Notes: generated by a model not told the origin, from the sequence alone. DNA of 64,000 bases from Natronococcus pandeyae (GCF_008122205.1 NZ_PHNJ01000009.1:124001-188000); one strand, 5' to 3'; shown: positions 22,199 through 30,505, numbered from the stretch's first letter. Program-made: numbers and translations.

Positions 22199-22879
22199 CT
22201 ACGATTCGATTTCCGCCGGCTGGGCGACGCGGACGTGGTGGGCGACGGACTCGGGGAGCGAAACCTCAGCGTCCCGTCCGCTCGAGCGGGCCGTCACCAT
22301 CCCGAACGGCGCGACCTCGAGAATCTCGAGTTCGACGCCGGGTTCGACGCCGTGCTCGGCGAGGTAGGAGAGAATCTCCGGGTCGCGGTCGGCGACCTCC
22401 TCGACGACGACGACGTCACCCTCGTCGAACTCGGTGACGGACTTGCCGTCGGGGCGCTGGGGCGGCTCCAAGTCGGCGCCCGGGATCGGCGAGCCGTGAG
22501 GATCGACCTCCGGTTCACCGAGGGCGGCCGCGACGCGGGCCTCGAAATCCTCGCTGATGTGGTGTTCGAGGCGGTCGGCTTCCTCGTGGACCTCGGACCA
22601 GTCGTAGTCCAGGTGCTCGGTCAGGTAGGACTCGAGCAGGCGGTGATGGCGAATCACCTCGAGGGCGACCGTCTCGCCCTCGTCGGTGAGGGTGACACCG
22701 CGGTACTTCTTGCGGTCGACGAACCCGCGATCCTCGAGTTTCTCGAGCATGCTCGTGACCGTCGGCGACGTGACGTCCAGTTCGTCGGCGATCGCAGACG
22801 TCTTGATTCGGTCGTCGGTGCTCTGCTGGAGCTGATAGATGGCCTTGAGATAGTCTTCCATCACGTCGCTCAGCATCAT
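22199..22879 (-). CDS. DtxR-family metal-dependent repressor
   Basis: A 226-residue DtxR/MntR/SirR regulator. The N-terminal winged helix carries MEDYLKAIYQL and IADELDVTSPTVTSMLEKL. The dimerisation domain contains likely metal ligands in EVIRHHRLLE and EADRLEHHIS. The C-terminal 75 residues form an SH3-like FeoA domain. These proteins bind an operator when loaded with Fe2+ or Mn2+. Two adjacent ATGs (22879 and 22876) are possible starts. It faces the same direction as the ZIP gene and shares its operator motif, so it probably represses both itself and metal uptake. Confidence 0.93.
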   Translation of the reverse strand: MMLSDVMEDYLKAIYQLQQSTDDRIKTSAIADELDVTSPTVTSMLEKLEDRGFVDRKKYRGVTLTDEGETVALEVIRHHRLLESYLTEHLDYDWSEVHEEADRLEHHISEDFEARVAAALGEPEVDPHGSPIPGADLEPPQRPDGKSVTEFDEGDVVVVEEVADRDPEILSYLAEHGVEPGVELEILEVAPFGMVTARSSGRDAEVSLPESVAHHVRVAQPAEIES

Positions 22880-22890
22880 TTCGATCGGAT

Positions 22891-22913
22891 TTAGAGCCGT
22901 CTAACCCTAAACC
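22891..22913 (-). promoter_or_regulatory. DtxR gene promoter and operator
   Basis: TTAGAGCCGTCTAA at 22891-22904 has the same TTAGA/TCTAA arms and the same 14-base length as the ZIP operator. It lies just downstream of a TATA-like GTTTAGGG (22906-22913, minus strand) and 12 bases before the first ATG. Autoregulation is the natural reading. Confidence 0.7.
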
Positions 22914-22975
22914 TATCGCCGTCGATTACGCGAGCGAATCAGCACGACCAAAACGGTAGCCGTCGATGACAGCGT

Positions 22976-23908
22976 ATGGGACAGACAGTTCGGATTATCG
23001 GTGCGCCGATGGACTACGGGGCGAACCGTCGTGGCGTCGACATGGGGCCGTCGGCGATCAGGTACGCGGGGTTGGCCGACGAGCTAGCGGACGCGGGCGT
23101 GGAGCCAGTCGACTCCGGCGACCTGCTCATGCCGCGCGCGGAGGAGCGTGATCCCGACGCGTCACAGCCCAGCGAGGGGAACGCGAAGTTCCTCCAGGAG
23201 GTCGGCGACGTCTGTTCGCGCCTGTCGACCCAGGTTGCAGAGACGATCGCGGACGACGAGTTCCCACTCGTCCTCGGGGGCGACCATTCGGTCGCGATCG
23301 GATCGATGGGCGGAGCGTCGCAGACGGGCGAACTGGGCGTGATCTGGTTCGACGCGCACGCCGATCTCAACACGCCCGAGACCTCACCCAGCGGCAACGT
23401 TCACGGGATGCCACTCGCTGCAGCACTCGGACGGGGAGCCTTCGGCGAACTGGAGTGGGCACACGCGCCGGCCGTCCGCGAGGAGTCGGTCGTCTACGTC
23501 GGCCTGCGAAGTATCGACGAGCGCGAGCGTGAACTCGTCCGCGAGAGCGAGATGACGGCCTTTACGATGTCCGACATCGACGAGCGCGGGATCACGAGCG
23601 TGGTCGAGGAGGCACTCGACATCGCGACGAGCGGAACCGACGGAATTCACGTCAGTCTCGACCTCGACTGGCTCGATCCGAAGGCCGCGCCCGGCGTCGG
23701 CACGCCCGTTCGCGGCGGCGTCACCTACCGCGAGGCGCACTCGGCGCTCGAGACCGTCTCGACCCGTCACCACCAGGAGGGCGTCCTCCGGTCGATGGAC
23801 GTCGTCGAGGTAAACCCCATTCTCGACGAGCGAAACGAGACGGCGACGCTCGCGGCAGAACTCACGGCGAGTGCGTTCGGAAAGCGGATCCTCGGTAGTG
23901 GCGACTGA
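22976..23908 (+). CDS. rocF: Arginase-family ureohydrolase
   Basis: A 310-residue binuclear-manganese enzyme of the arginase/agmatinase superfamily. Metal ligands are seen in GGDHS, DAHADLNTP and SLDLDWLDP. The substrate loop segment TSPSGNVHGMP is more like arginase (SGNxHGM) than agmatinase. The reaction is hydrolysis of L-arginine to ornithine and urea in the cytoplasm. It starts at ATG 22976 and stands alone; the DtxR gene is divergent. Arginase is preferred over agmatinase or formimidoylglutamase, with moderate certainty. Confidence 0.85.
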   Translation: MGQTVRIIGAPMDYGANRRGVDMGPSAIRYAGLADELADAGVEPVDSGDLLMPRAEERDPDASQPSEGNAKFLQEVGDVCSRLSTQVAETIADDEFPLVLGGDHSVAIGSMGGASQTGELGVIWFDAHADLNTPETSPSGNVHGMPLAAALGRGAFGELEWAHAPAVREESVVYVGLRSIDERERELVRESEMTAFTMSDIDERGITSVVEEALDIATSGTDGIHVSLDLDWLDPKAAPGVGTPVRGGVTYREAHSALETVSTRHHQEGVLRSMDVVEVNPILDERNETATLAAELTASAFGKRILGSGD

Positions 23909-24223
23909 AACGGCTTCCACACCGATTCCACGACGGGAGCGCGGGTCGGAGTGAGCGCGGTTCGGAGTGAGCGCGGTTCGGAACGTGCGCGGTTCGGAAC
24001 GTGCGCGGTTCGGAACGAACGAAGTGAGTGAGAACCGCGAAACGCGAACGGGGAGGAACGACCCGTGAGCGACGCAAGCGATTAGGTGTGCACTGTCGTT
24101 CAGTAGCGACGATCGCTCGCGACACGACGCCGGACGAACGCGGCAGTTTCTTCCTGTGACAACCGCTCACACCCAGGTTCCTGTTTCAACACCTTTGTAT
24201 CGGAGTGTTTCGGAGTGTGTGGT
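23909..24223. other. Intergenic region with 16-bp tandem repeat
   Basis: The 315 bases between arginase and the NADH dehydrogenase-like gene contain no convincing gene. The first part is a five-unit tandem repeat (see 23935-24014), and the last 50 bases should hold the promoter of the downstream gene; ACCTTTGTATCG near 24191 is a weak TATA candidate. Confidence 0.5.
23935..24014. repeat. 16-bp tandem repeat, five copies
   Basis: Five head-to-tail units of 16 bases with the core GCGCGGTTCGGA. Units 2 and 3 are identical, and so are units 4 and 5; unit 1 differs slightly. The repeat is followed by a partly matching inverted segment (GAACCGCGAAACGCG near 24031). It is non-coding and could come from replication slippage or be a binding-site array. 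Confidence 0.85.
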
Positions 24224-25393
24224 ATGACAGAGAACGTCGTCGTGCTCGGTGCCGGATACGCCGGTGCTGGTGCGGTCAAAAAGCTCCAATCGGAGCTCGA
24301 GGGTAACGCGCGGCTAACCTGGATCGCGGACGTCGACTATCACCTGGTCCTCCACGAGTCTCATCGCGTGATCCGTGACCCGAACGTCCGTTCGGACATC
24401 ACGATTCCGGTCGACGAGATCATGGAGCCGTCCACCCAGTTCATTCAGGACGAGGTCACGGGACTCGACACCGAGGAGCAGGTCGTCGAACTCGCCGACA
24501 GGGACGACGTCGACTACGATTACGTGCTCGTCGGACTCGGCAGCCAGACCGCCTACTACGGCATCCCCGGTCTCGAGGAGCACTCGCTGACGCTGAAGAG
24601 CCTGGACGATGCACTCGAGATCCACGAGGCAGTCAAGCAGGCGAGCCGCGACGCCACGCGCGGCGATCCGGCACAGATCGTGATTGGCGGCGCCGGCCTG
24701 TCCGGCATCCAGACCGCCGGTGAGATCGCGGAGTTCCGCGACAAACACCGTGCACCGCTCGAGATCCACCTCGTCGAGGCGCTCGACGAGATCTTCCCCG
24801 GCAACGATCCGGAGATCCAGCAGGCGCTGCGCGACCTGCTCCAGGACGCCGGCGTCCAGATTCACACGGACGACCCGATCACGGAAGCCGACGACGACGT
24901 CATCCACTTCGACGAGGGCGATCCTCTCGGACACGACGTGCTCGTCTGGACCGGCGGGATCACGGGTCGCGACGCACTCGACAGCGCCGACGTCGAGAAG
25001 GAGCACAACCGCGTCAACGCCAGTGCGAACTTCCAGACCTCGAACGAGCGCGTCTTCGCGGTCGGCGACTCGGCGATCGTCGACCAGGGCGACCAGCCCG
25101 CGCCGCCGACCGCACAGGCCGCCTGGCAGGCCGCGGATGTCGCCGGTGAGAACATCAGCCGCGCCATCGAGAACCGTCCCCTGAAGACCTGGGAGCACGA
25201 AGATAAAGGGACCGTCGTCTCCGTCGGCGAGGAAGCCGTCGCCCACGACGTCAAACCCGCGATGGGCATCTCCATGCCCGTCGACACGTTCGGCGGCTTC
25301 CCGGCCCAGAAGCTGAAGAAGCTCATCGCCGCACGTTGGATCGCCGATCTCACTTCCTGGAACCGGGCCCGCCAGTCCTGGTCCTCACTGTAA
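24224..25393 (+). CDS. NAD(P)/FAD-dependent oxidoreductase, type II NADH dehydrogenase-like
   Basis: A 389-residue flavoprotein. The FAD-binding GAGYAGAGA lies at the N-terminus and the NAD-binding GGAGLSGIQTAGE near residue 153. The second FAD contact RVFAVGDSA lies near residue 278. The C-terminal part may form an amphipathic membrane contact. NDH-2 enzymes transfer electrons from NADH to quinone at the inner face of the membrane without pumping protons. A sulfide:quinone reductase is less likely because the conserved cysteines are absent. The start ATG 24224 puts the dinucleotide fold at residue 5 onwards. Confidence 0.85.
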   Translation: MTENVVVLGAGYAGAGAVKKLQSELEGNARLTWIADVDYHLVLHESHRVIRDPNVRSDITIPVDEIMEPSTQFIQDEVTGLDTEEQVVELADRDDVDYDYVLVGLGSQTAYYGIPGLEEHSLTLKSLDDALEIHEAVKQASRDATRGDPAQIVIGGAGLSGIQTAGEIAEFRDKHRAPLEIHLVEALDEIFPGNDPEIQQALRDLLQDAGVQIHTDDPITEADDDVIHFDEGDPLGHDVLVWTGGITGRDALDSADVEKEHNRVNASANFQTSNERVFAVGDSAIVDQGDQPAPPTAQAAWQAADVAGENISRAIENRPLKTWEHEDKGTVVSVGEEAVAHDVKPAMGISMPVDTFGGFPAQKLKKLIAARWIADLTSWNRARQSWSSL

Positions 25394-25427
25394 CGTCGCT
25401 TCGCTCACCGCACCATTTTCCGCAGTT

Positions 25428-26012
25428 TCAGGTCTCGCCGCGGTAGTCGTCCGTGCTCGAGTCGCCGTTCTTCTCCTCGAACGCGTCGCTGTTCATCGGG
25501 CGGGCGGGTACGCCAGCCACCGTGGTGCCGGGTTCGACGTCCTGGGTTACGAGCGAGTTGGCCGCGACGCTCGCGTTCGCCCCGATCTCGACTCCCGGCA
25601 GGACGATCGCACCCGCGCCGATCATCGCCCGTTCGCCGACGATGACCTCGCCGGTCCGGTACTCATCCTGGAGAAACTCGTGACAGAGGATCGTCGCGTC
25701 GTAGCCGACGATCGCGTGGTCGTGGACCGTGATCAGGTCGGGCCAGAACACGTCCGGCGTCGCCTCGAGCCCCCAGGAGACGCCCTCGCCGACCGTGACG
25801 CCGATCCGGCGAAGCAGCCAACGCTTGAGGCGGAGGCTCGGCGAGACCCGGACGAGCCAGACGATAATGTAGTTGATCGCGACCCGCAGCGGGTGGCGAG
25901 CACTGGTCCAGTGGGCGAGCGAGTTGGATGCGCCGCGGGTCGGATGCGACCGGACGCGGTCGTGTCGCGAAGTCGTGTCGTCGGTCACTGCCAGAGTCGT
26001 TCGATCTGTCAC
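25428..26012 (-). CDS. Left-handed beta-helix acyltransferase
   Basis: About 194 residues from a GTG at 26012. After a short N-terminal helix region (WLVRVSPSLRLKRWLLRRIG) comes a hexapeptide-repeat domain with IGANASVAANSLVTQDVEP and GERAMIGAGAIVLPG. Members of this family (maltose O-acetyltransferase, NodL and related enzymes) acetylate sugars using acetyl-CoA and form trimers. The C-terminus ends with the usual GVPARP. The start is uncertain because the frame is open far upstream. It lies 44 bases downstream of the Nmad3-like gene on the same strand. Confidence 0.8.
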   Translation of the reverse strand: MTDRTTLAVTDDTTSRHDRVRSHPTRGASNSLAHWTSARHPLRVAINYIIVWLVRVSPSLRLKRWLLRRIGVTVGEGVSWGLEATPDVFWPDLITVHDHAIVGYDATILCHEFLQDEYRTGEVIVGERAMIGAGAIVLPGVEIGANASVAANSLVTQDVEPGTTVAGVPARPMNSDAFEEKNGDSSTDDYRGET

Positions 26013-26056
26013 TACATGAAACCGATCGATCGGACGCGGCGAGGCAGCGATGACCT

Positions 26057-26869
26057 TCAGTCGTCGACGACCGCGTGGGCGGTCTCTCGCTCCCCGGGAA
26101 TTCCGACCAGTTCGCGGAAGCGCTCGCCGGAGAGTCCACAGCGGTAGGCCGGCTTGAACATCATGTTCGCGCCGCCGGCGCGGACGTCCCACGCGGACTC
26201 GATCTCCTCGCGCAGGTAGTACTGGGCCTGGACGTTCCCCTCTCGCACGTAGTAGTCGCTGAGTCGGATAGGGTCCCGATCGAAGAGCCCGCCCGGCTCT
26301 CGACCGTCGACGATGACGACCGGCTTCTCGAGGTAGAGATCGCCCTCTCGAGCGCGCTTGGCGTGGGCGTTGTCCGGATGTGCCTCGAGGATCGCTCGTC
26401 GCTCCTCGAGTGGCATCTCGGGCGTGACGACCGCGACCTCCTCGACGGTGAAGTAGCCGATCAGGTATCGGTGGGCCCGGTCGCCGTCCGGCCGGCGCAG
26501 CCCCGCGTAGAAGCCGACGACGTCGCCGGGCTCGAGGGCGCGCAGCCGCGAAACGTAGCCGCTGGTCCGGTGTTCGCCGTAGGTCAGCGCCTCGAAGTTG
26601 GGGTCGTGGTGGAGGGGCCAGGACTCGAGGTCGTCGCCGGAGACTGGCTCTTCCTCGCCGCGGACGGGCTGGGGTTCGATCCGGGTCGTCAGATCGGCGG
26701 CGATCCCGTCGTCTCCCCGAAGCGGCCACGAGCCAAGCGTTTCGGTTTCGGCCGTTTCACGGGTCTTCTCGGGAATCGGCACGTACTCGAAGGTTCCATC
26801 GTCGTACAGCGGTCCCAGGGCACCGAGGTTCGTGCTGTCCGCACCCACGCCGGCGAGAACGACCGTCAT
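26057..26869 (-). CDS. Nmad3-like protein (nucleotide modification associated domain 3)
   Basis: A 270-residue soluble protein beginning TVVLAGVGADSTNLG and FEYVPIPE, which I recognise as the pattern of the Nmad3 family. That family was proposed from gene context to be linked to modified bases in DNA. Further conserved-looking blocks are DPNFEALTYGEH, DVVGFYAG and LSDYYVREGN. No catalytic residues can be named from sequence alone. The gene is followed by the acyltransferase gene. The family identification is from memory and moderate. Confidence 0.55.
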   Translation of the reverse strand: MTVVLAGVGADSTNLGALGPLYDDGTFEYVPIPEKTRETAETETLGSWPLRGDDGIAADLTTRIEPQPVRGEEEPVSGDDLESWPLHHDPNFEALTYGEHRTSGYVSRLRALEPGDVVGFYAGLRRPDGDRAHRYLIGYFTVEEVAVVTPEMPLEERRAILEAHPDNAHAKRAREGDLYLEKPVVIVDGREPGGLFDRDPIRLSDYYVREGNVQAQYYLREEIESAWDVRAGGANMMFKPAYRCGLSGERFRELVGIPGERETAHAVVDD

Positions 26870-27060
26870 AGCCGATGTATCGGGATCGGGACCCGATAAA
26901 TCCGCTGATCACCGGTGGCAGTGGCTGTGGCGGAGTCGGTCGACGGGAGCGGTGGCGGAACAGTTCGGCCGGAACGGTGGCGGTGGCCGGCTGGTCCGGG
27001 TCGATTCGAGGAAGAGCAGCTCCGAGCGGACGGTCGGCTACCGCGCTCGGTCGCCGGCGG

Positions 27061-28323
27061 TTAGAACCCGCCGGTCGTGATGAGTTCGATGAAGTCTCCG
27101 ATCGAGAGCGCGGCGAGGACGACCGCCAGCAGCACGAGCAGGGCGTTGACAGCGTTCAGCTTCTTGCCATTACGGTACTCGCCCATCGTCCCGCGGTCGT
27201 TGACCGCCCAGAACAGCAAGATTGTGGCGATCGGGAGCGCGAAGATGCCGTTGTACATGGGGAAGAGAATCACCATGTCGACGACCGAGAGGTCGAGCGT
27301 CGCGCTGACGACCGGCGAGAGAATTCCGACGCCGGTGAGTCCGGCGAACAGCATCTTGAAGAGGCGGTCGCTCTGGTCGACGTCGTAGCCCGCAGCCTGC
27401 GGGATGATGTACGCGGGCGCCCACATGATCGGGATGATGCTGTTGAACGCCGCGGCGGTAACGCCGCCGACGAACAGCACCATCGCCCACGTGCCGAAGA
27501 CGTCGACGAGCGCCTCGCCCGGCGTCAAGAAGGAGTCGAGCTGTTCGAAGCCCATCGGTCGGAGCACCGCGGCGGCGACGATCAGAATCGCGATCGTCGC
27601 GAGGCCGCCGACGGCGTACCCCATCGCGAGGTCACGGCGGGCATCGATCACGTCGCTCTCTTTCGTCCAGCCCTTCTCCTCGACGAGGATCGACTCGAGG
27701 AAGAAGTTGGGCCACAGCGCGGTCGTCCCGAGTAAGCCGGCGGCCATCACGAGCGCGCCCATCGAGGCCGTCGTCGGAACGAAGCCGAGCGCGACGTCGC
27801 CCGGGTTCGCCCCGCTGGGGAGGGCGACGGCGACGTAGACGACGAGCAGTGCGAGCATCATCGCGATCATCAGGTTCTCGACCTTGTTGTAGTTGAAGAG
27901 GCCGACGCCGATCGCGCCGAGGGTGGCCACGACGGCGATGGGTTGCCAGGCGACGGCGCCGCCGGTCAGGAACGAGACGCCCGCACCGACGGCGGCGACG
28001 AGGCCGAGCGTCCAGGCGATACAGCCGATCGAGAGGAACAGTGCGATCGTGAGCGCGAGCGGCCGGCCCAGTTTCTCGCGGACGAAGATCATCAGCGACG
28101 TCCCGTGGATGCCGAGTCGTGCGCTCATGTCCTGGGCCATAAAGCCGAGCAGCGCTGCGCCGACGGCGGCCCACAGGAGCGTGTAGCCGTGCATGACGCC
28201 GGCCTGGCTCGCGATAAACACCGACCCCGAGCCGAAGTAGCTGGCGACCATCACGAACGCGAGGCCGTACTTGGTCGCAAAATCGGTGACGACGTCGCCG
28301 CTAAGTCTGGTTTCCGTGCTCAT
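27061..28323 (-). CDS. Nramp-like membrane transporter, divergent (copy 3)
   Basis: A 420-residue polytopic protein with about 11 helices. Helix 1 reads ASYFGSGSVFIA in place of DPGN and helix 6 reads LWPNFFLES in place of MPHNLYLHS, the same class of changes as copy 2. The conserved GLLGTT before helix 6 and the helix after MSARLG are Nramp-like. A role in transport of a metal or other small solute is likely but the ligand set is altered. It is the last recognisable host gene before the provirus hotspot. Confidence 0.78.
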   Translation of the reverse strand: MSTETRLSGDVVTDFATKYGLAFVMVASYFGSGSVFIASQAGVMHGYTLLWAAVGAALLGFMAQDMSARLGIHGTSLMIFVREKLGRPLALTIALFLSIGCIAWTLGLVAAVGAGVSFLTGGAVAWQPIAVVATLGAIGVGLFNYNKVENLMIAMMLALLVVYVAVALPSGANPGDVALGFVPTTASMGALVMAAGLLGTTALWPNFFLESILVEEKGWTKESDVIDARRDLAMGYAVGGLATIAILIVAAAVLRPMGFEQLDSFLTPGEALVDVFGTWAMVLFVGGVTAAAFNSIIPIMWAPAYIIPQAAGYDVDQSDRLFKMLFAGLTGVGILSPVVSATLDLSVVDMVILFPMYNGIFALPIATILLFWAVNDRGTMGEYRNGKKLNAVNALLVLLAVVLAALSIGDFIELITTGGF

Positions 28324-29088
28324 CGGTCGTCAGAAGTCTCCACGGTCGATAACTCGCATATTCCGGCAATCAAATCGGTCACAGTCGAGAGATGTCATTG
28401 CTCGAACGGAGGGGGCAAATTTGAATACGGGTTCGGCCCTCGTGTGCAAGTGCTTTCGATGGCAACGCGGAGGGTTACCGGGCCTGGCATACGGTGTGCG
28501 TCGCTGCTCCTGTTGTGTCCGTAGTACGGGGATTTTCTGGTAGTGATTGAACATGAAATGAGTAGTTCGGCGTCTTCCTGCAGGTCGGCGTCTTGCAGCC
28601 GCCGGGAGTCGAGTTCGGAACTCGGTGCCTCGAGGGCGGTCGCTATCTCGACAGCGTCCGATACGGGTTGCGTGCTCGTCGCGTCTCAGTAGTCGGGGAT
28701 CGCTGACGAACTGCACGCACAACTGTAAACTGGGGCGCCTGTGGCTCCCGTCCGTCGGCGCTCCGTAGTGACTCGAATCAGCCGTCTTCCTGGCCAGCGC
28801 ATCGACACCAGTATTTCCGACCCGTCGGAGAGTGCGGGCGTCGGTCTCGAGTGGGACCGTTCCCGCGGGGGATCGTTCGCCGTCAGGCTTTCGTGGTACG
28901 GAACCCAGGCGGGCCGGTGCCCCTCAGAACGGGTTTGCGTGTTTTCTCCGAGGACCCGACAGATACCGGTGGGTCCGTCTAACTTCCGTCACCGACATCG
29001 AAGCACTCCACGCGGTTATATCTGGCCAAACGTTCGGTACGGTGTAGAATAACGGACGTATCGATTCGGGGGCAGGCGTGCCTGGTTG

Positions 29089-29395
29089 GGACGTCGGGAG
29101 GACGGGATCGACCTTACAGACAGCCTGCTCACGCCGTCGTTCGTGCTGGCGTCGTTCTCGATCGACGCGGTCGGGGGTTTCGGTTCTCTGCGCCGCTGAA
29201 CGTTGCGCTCAGGGACGCACTGTACAGCGTCCACGGTACGAAGATCACCGACGCGTTCCTGATCTCCATCGGGGTACTCGTGATCGCGTGGCTCACGAAC
29301 GAGAGGACGCCCGAGGACTGATCCGACGTCGAGACCGTCGTACACCCGGCCGTGCTGCTGAACGTGCCCGCGGCGCTCGTTCCGGCTGCGGCAGT
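29089..29395 (+). pseudogene. Broken VP3-like membrane protein gene
   Basis: This stretch aligns with the VP3-like gene at 35660-36091, starting from the segment GIDLTDSLL and running to the third membrane helix. A short deletion around 29175 shifts the frame, and the Trp codon of the EEWTDV segment has become TGA (near 29320). The 3' quarter is missing and joins directly to ATPase sequence. It cannot encode a working protein. Confidence 0.8.
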
Positions 29396-29600
29396 CAACC
29401 CGACTACGGCATCCTCACGGAGTGGATCAAGCAGGGCGGGAACCCGCTCGAGCACAGCGACGGTCAGCCGGGAACCTTCGAGGTCCATCGCAACTACGAC
29501 GAAAAATCCGGCGAGCGGACGGCTGGTACTGTTTCGTCGGCTATCGTCCGTACGGGTGGGCTGGACCACGATAATCAACGGAGAGATGTACAAGGCGTCA
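29395..29600 (+). pseudogene. Fused remnant of VP8-like ATPase and PD-(D/E)XK nuclease genes
   Basis: The first part encodes DYGILTEWIKQGGNPLEHS, matching residues 191-209 of the VP8-like ATPase (40078-41256). At the sequence CTCGAGCACAGC it continues as DGQPGTFEVHRNYDEK, matching the nuclease at 41996-42379. Both intact genes carry near-identical copies of this short sequence, so the join looks like a deletion by recombination between them. Further frameshifts follow. Confidence 0.8.
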
Positions 29601-29678
29601 TCGCTCCCGTTGCTCCAGCGGTACGGTGCGGGGCCATCGAGGGACGCCACAGGCGACGAGAGCTATCGCAGACGGTTT

Positions 29679-29828
29679 CTAACTACTGTCTGCCGGCGCC
29701 CGATTACGGTCGCAGTTTGTGTTGGAAGCGAACGTCTCCACCCACTCGAGATCGCCGCACTGCAGACAGCGGTATCGTCCTTCAGTTTTCCAGACGGCCA
29801 TGCAGCACGATCGACAGTACCGGGTCAT
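29679..29828 (-). CDS. Small zinc-finger protein (49 residues)
   Basis: A short frame from ATG 29828 to TAG 29679-29681 encodes a protein with two zinc knuckles: CRSCC near residue 5 and CLQCG near residue 21, followed by LEWVETFAS. Small zinc-finger proteins with paired CxxC motifs are common in haloarchaea and their elements and may bind nucleic acid or a partner protein. I see no counterpart in the intact provirus, so it may be unique cargo of the relic. It seems intact although its surroundings are decayed. Confidence 0.55.
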   Translation of the reverse strand: MTRYCRSCCMAVWKTEGRYRCLQCGDLEWVETFASNTNCDRNRAPADSS

Positions 29829-29929
29829 TAAATCATCCAACAGTCTCCCCGGCATCTGTCTTCTGGCTCCGTCTCGAATCCTCGTAGCCGGTTGTCAGTC
29901 CCCGTCAGCAGAAGTGGAGTACGCTCTTC

Positions 29930-30143
29930 TCGAAGGTGAGTGCTCAGCGTCTCGGCGATCCCTCGGGGCTGCTCGAGGGAGAGATCGTCGCGCTCGAGGA
30001 CTGTCCACCGTCGACTCGAATCTCGCGCTGCTCGAGCGACCGCCGAACCTGCTCATCGGTCGCCTGTTCAGCGGGATGGGCTATGGGGTCTGACTCTCGA
30101 CGAGATACAGCTGGCTCACCGGGACGAACTTCCCCTCAGACAT
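29930..30143 (-). pseudogene. Remnants of two small right-end genes
   Basis: About 29930-30005 matches the C-terminal half of the 84-residue gene at 43728-43982 (LTLEQRREIAETLSSR segment). From about 30010 to the ATG at 30143 it matches the 41-residue gene at 49315-49440 (MTEFVPASQLY becomes MSEGKFVPVSQLY). In the second remnant a one-base deletion creates a TAG after SQTP. Everything between these two genes in the intact provirus, about 5.5 kb including the DUF262 and replication genes, is missing here. Confidence 0.7.
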
Positions 30144-30366
30144 CGGCCTCACCTCCCCGCCGACCGGGCGACGTCTCCGGATCTGGAATCGGGACGTCGA
30201 CACTAGCGGCCGAACCGCGGGTTAGCTGAGCGTAGGTATCGCACTCGCTACAGCGGTGGGCACGGTCGCCATTGTCGCCGTAGACGCGCCGGAACCGGTT
30301 CGAAACGTGGGCGCCGCAGTGAAGGCACGTACCGTCGGCAGAGTGTGTGAATGATTCTGCCGACAT
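30136..30366 (-). CDS. Small zinc-ribbon protein (relic copy)
   Basis: A 76-residue protein, intact and very similar to the provirus gene at 50029-50259. Two CxxC knuckles are visible: CLHCGAHV near residue 14 and HRCSECD near residue 36, with the conserved FRRVYGDN between. A GGAGGTG ribosome-binding site precedes ATG 30366. This pattern fits the small halophilic zinc-ribbon family I recall as DUF7563. It was the first gene of the right-end operon of the relic; its downstream partners are broken. It may still be expressed. Confidence 0.7.
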   Translation of the reverse strand: MSAESFTHSADGTCLHCGAHVSNRFRRVYGDNGDRAHRCSECDTYAQLTRGSAASVDVPIPDPETSPGRRGGEADV

Positions 30367-30415
30367 CACGGCCACCTCCAAACGCCGCTGACGTCACTCT
30401 CAGGGGTATGAGCCG

Positions 30416-30434
30416 CTAAGAGTTGAACACTTAG
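30416..30434. promoter_or_regulatory. Conserved palindrome before right-end operon (relic copy)
   Basis: CTAAGAGTTGAACACTTAG is an inverted repeat (arms match in 8 of 9 positions). The same site is at 50309-50327 in the intact element. In both copies it lies 50-69 bases upstream of the zinc-ribbon gene start and 12 bases from the att core, so it is probably the promoter or operator of the right-end operon. Confidence 0.6.
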
Positions 30435-30445
30435 AAAATTTCGAG

Positions 30446-30458
30446 TGGGACCGCCGAG
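30446..30458. repeat. attL of the provirus (tRNA 3'-end copy)
   Basis: TGGGACCGCCGAG is identical to 50339-50351, the 3' end of tRNA-Pro on the opposite strand. Sequence to the left also matches the right end of the intact element because this same site was the right att of the older relic. To the right the sequences differ at once. Confidence 0.88.
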
Positions 30459-30505
30459 GTCAGCAATCCCCGTTCTACGCACGTCGTACTGAATCGTTGT
30501 CGTAA

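Larger units (their letters stand above)
28600..30458. mobile_element. Decayed pleolipovirus-like provirus relic (internally deleted)
   Basis: The segment repeats, in the same order, short pieces of the full provirus to its right. About 28600-29020 matches 31640-32165 (region upstream of the integrase). 29089-29395 matches the VP3-like gene. 29395-29600 matches parts of the ATPase and nuclease genes. About 29930-30458 matches the right-end genes and the att site. No integrase or left att copy remains. The pieces carry frameshifts and stops. The relic shares its right att site (30446-30458) with the left att of the intact element, so two related elements were once inserted in tandem at tRNA-Pro. 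Confidence 0.8.

Noticed and set aside
22976-23908. Agmatinase
   Set aside because: The SGNVHGM substrate loop fits arginase better, although this cannot be excluded without a tree.
23935-24014. CRISPR array
   Set aside because: The units are directly adjacent with no spacers, and there are no cas genes.
28741-29052. Open frames in the relic control region
   Set aside because: The stretch aligns with non-coding sequence of the intact element (31770-32165), and neither copy keeps a common frame.
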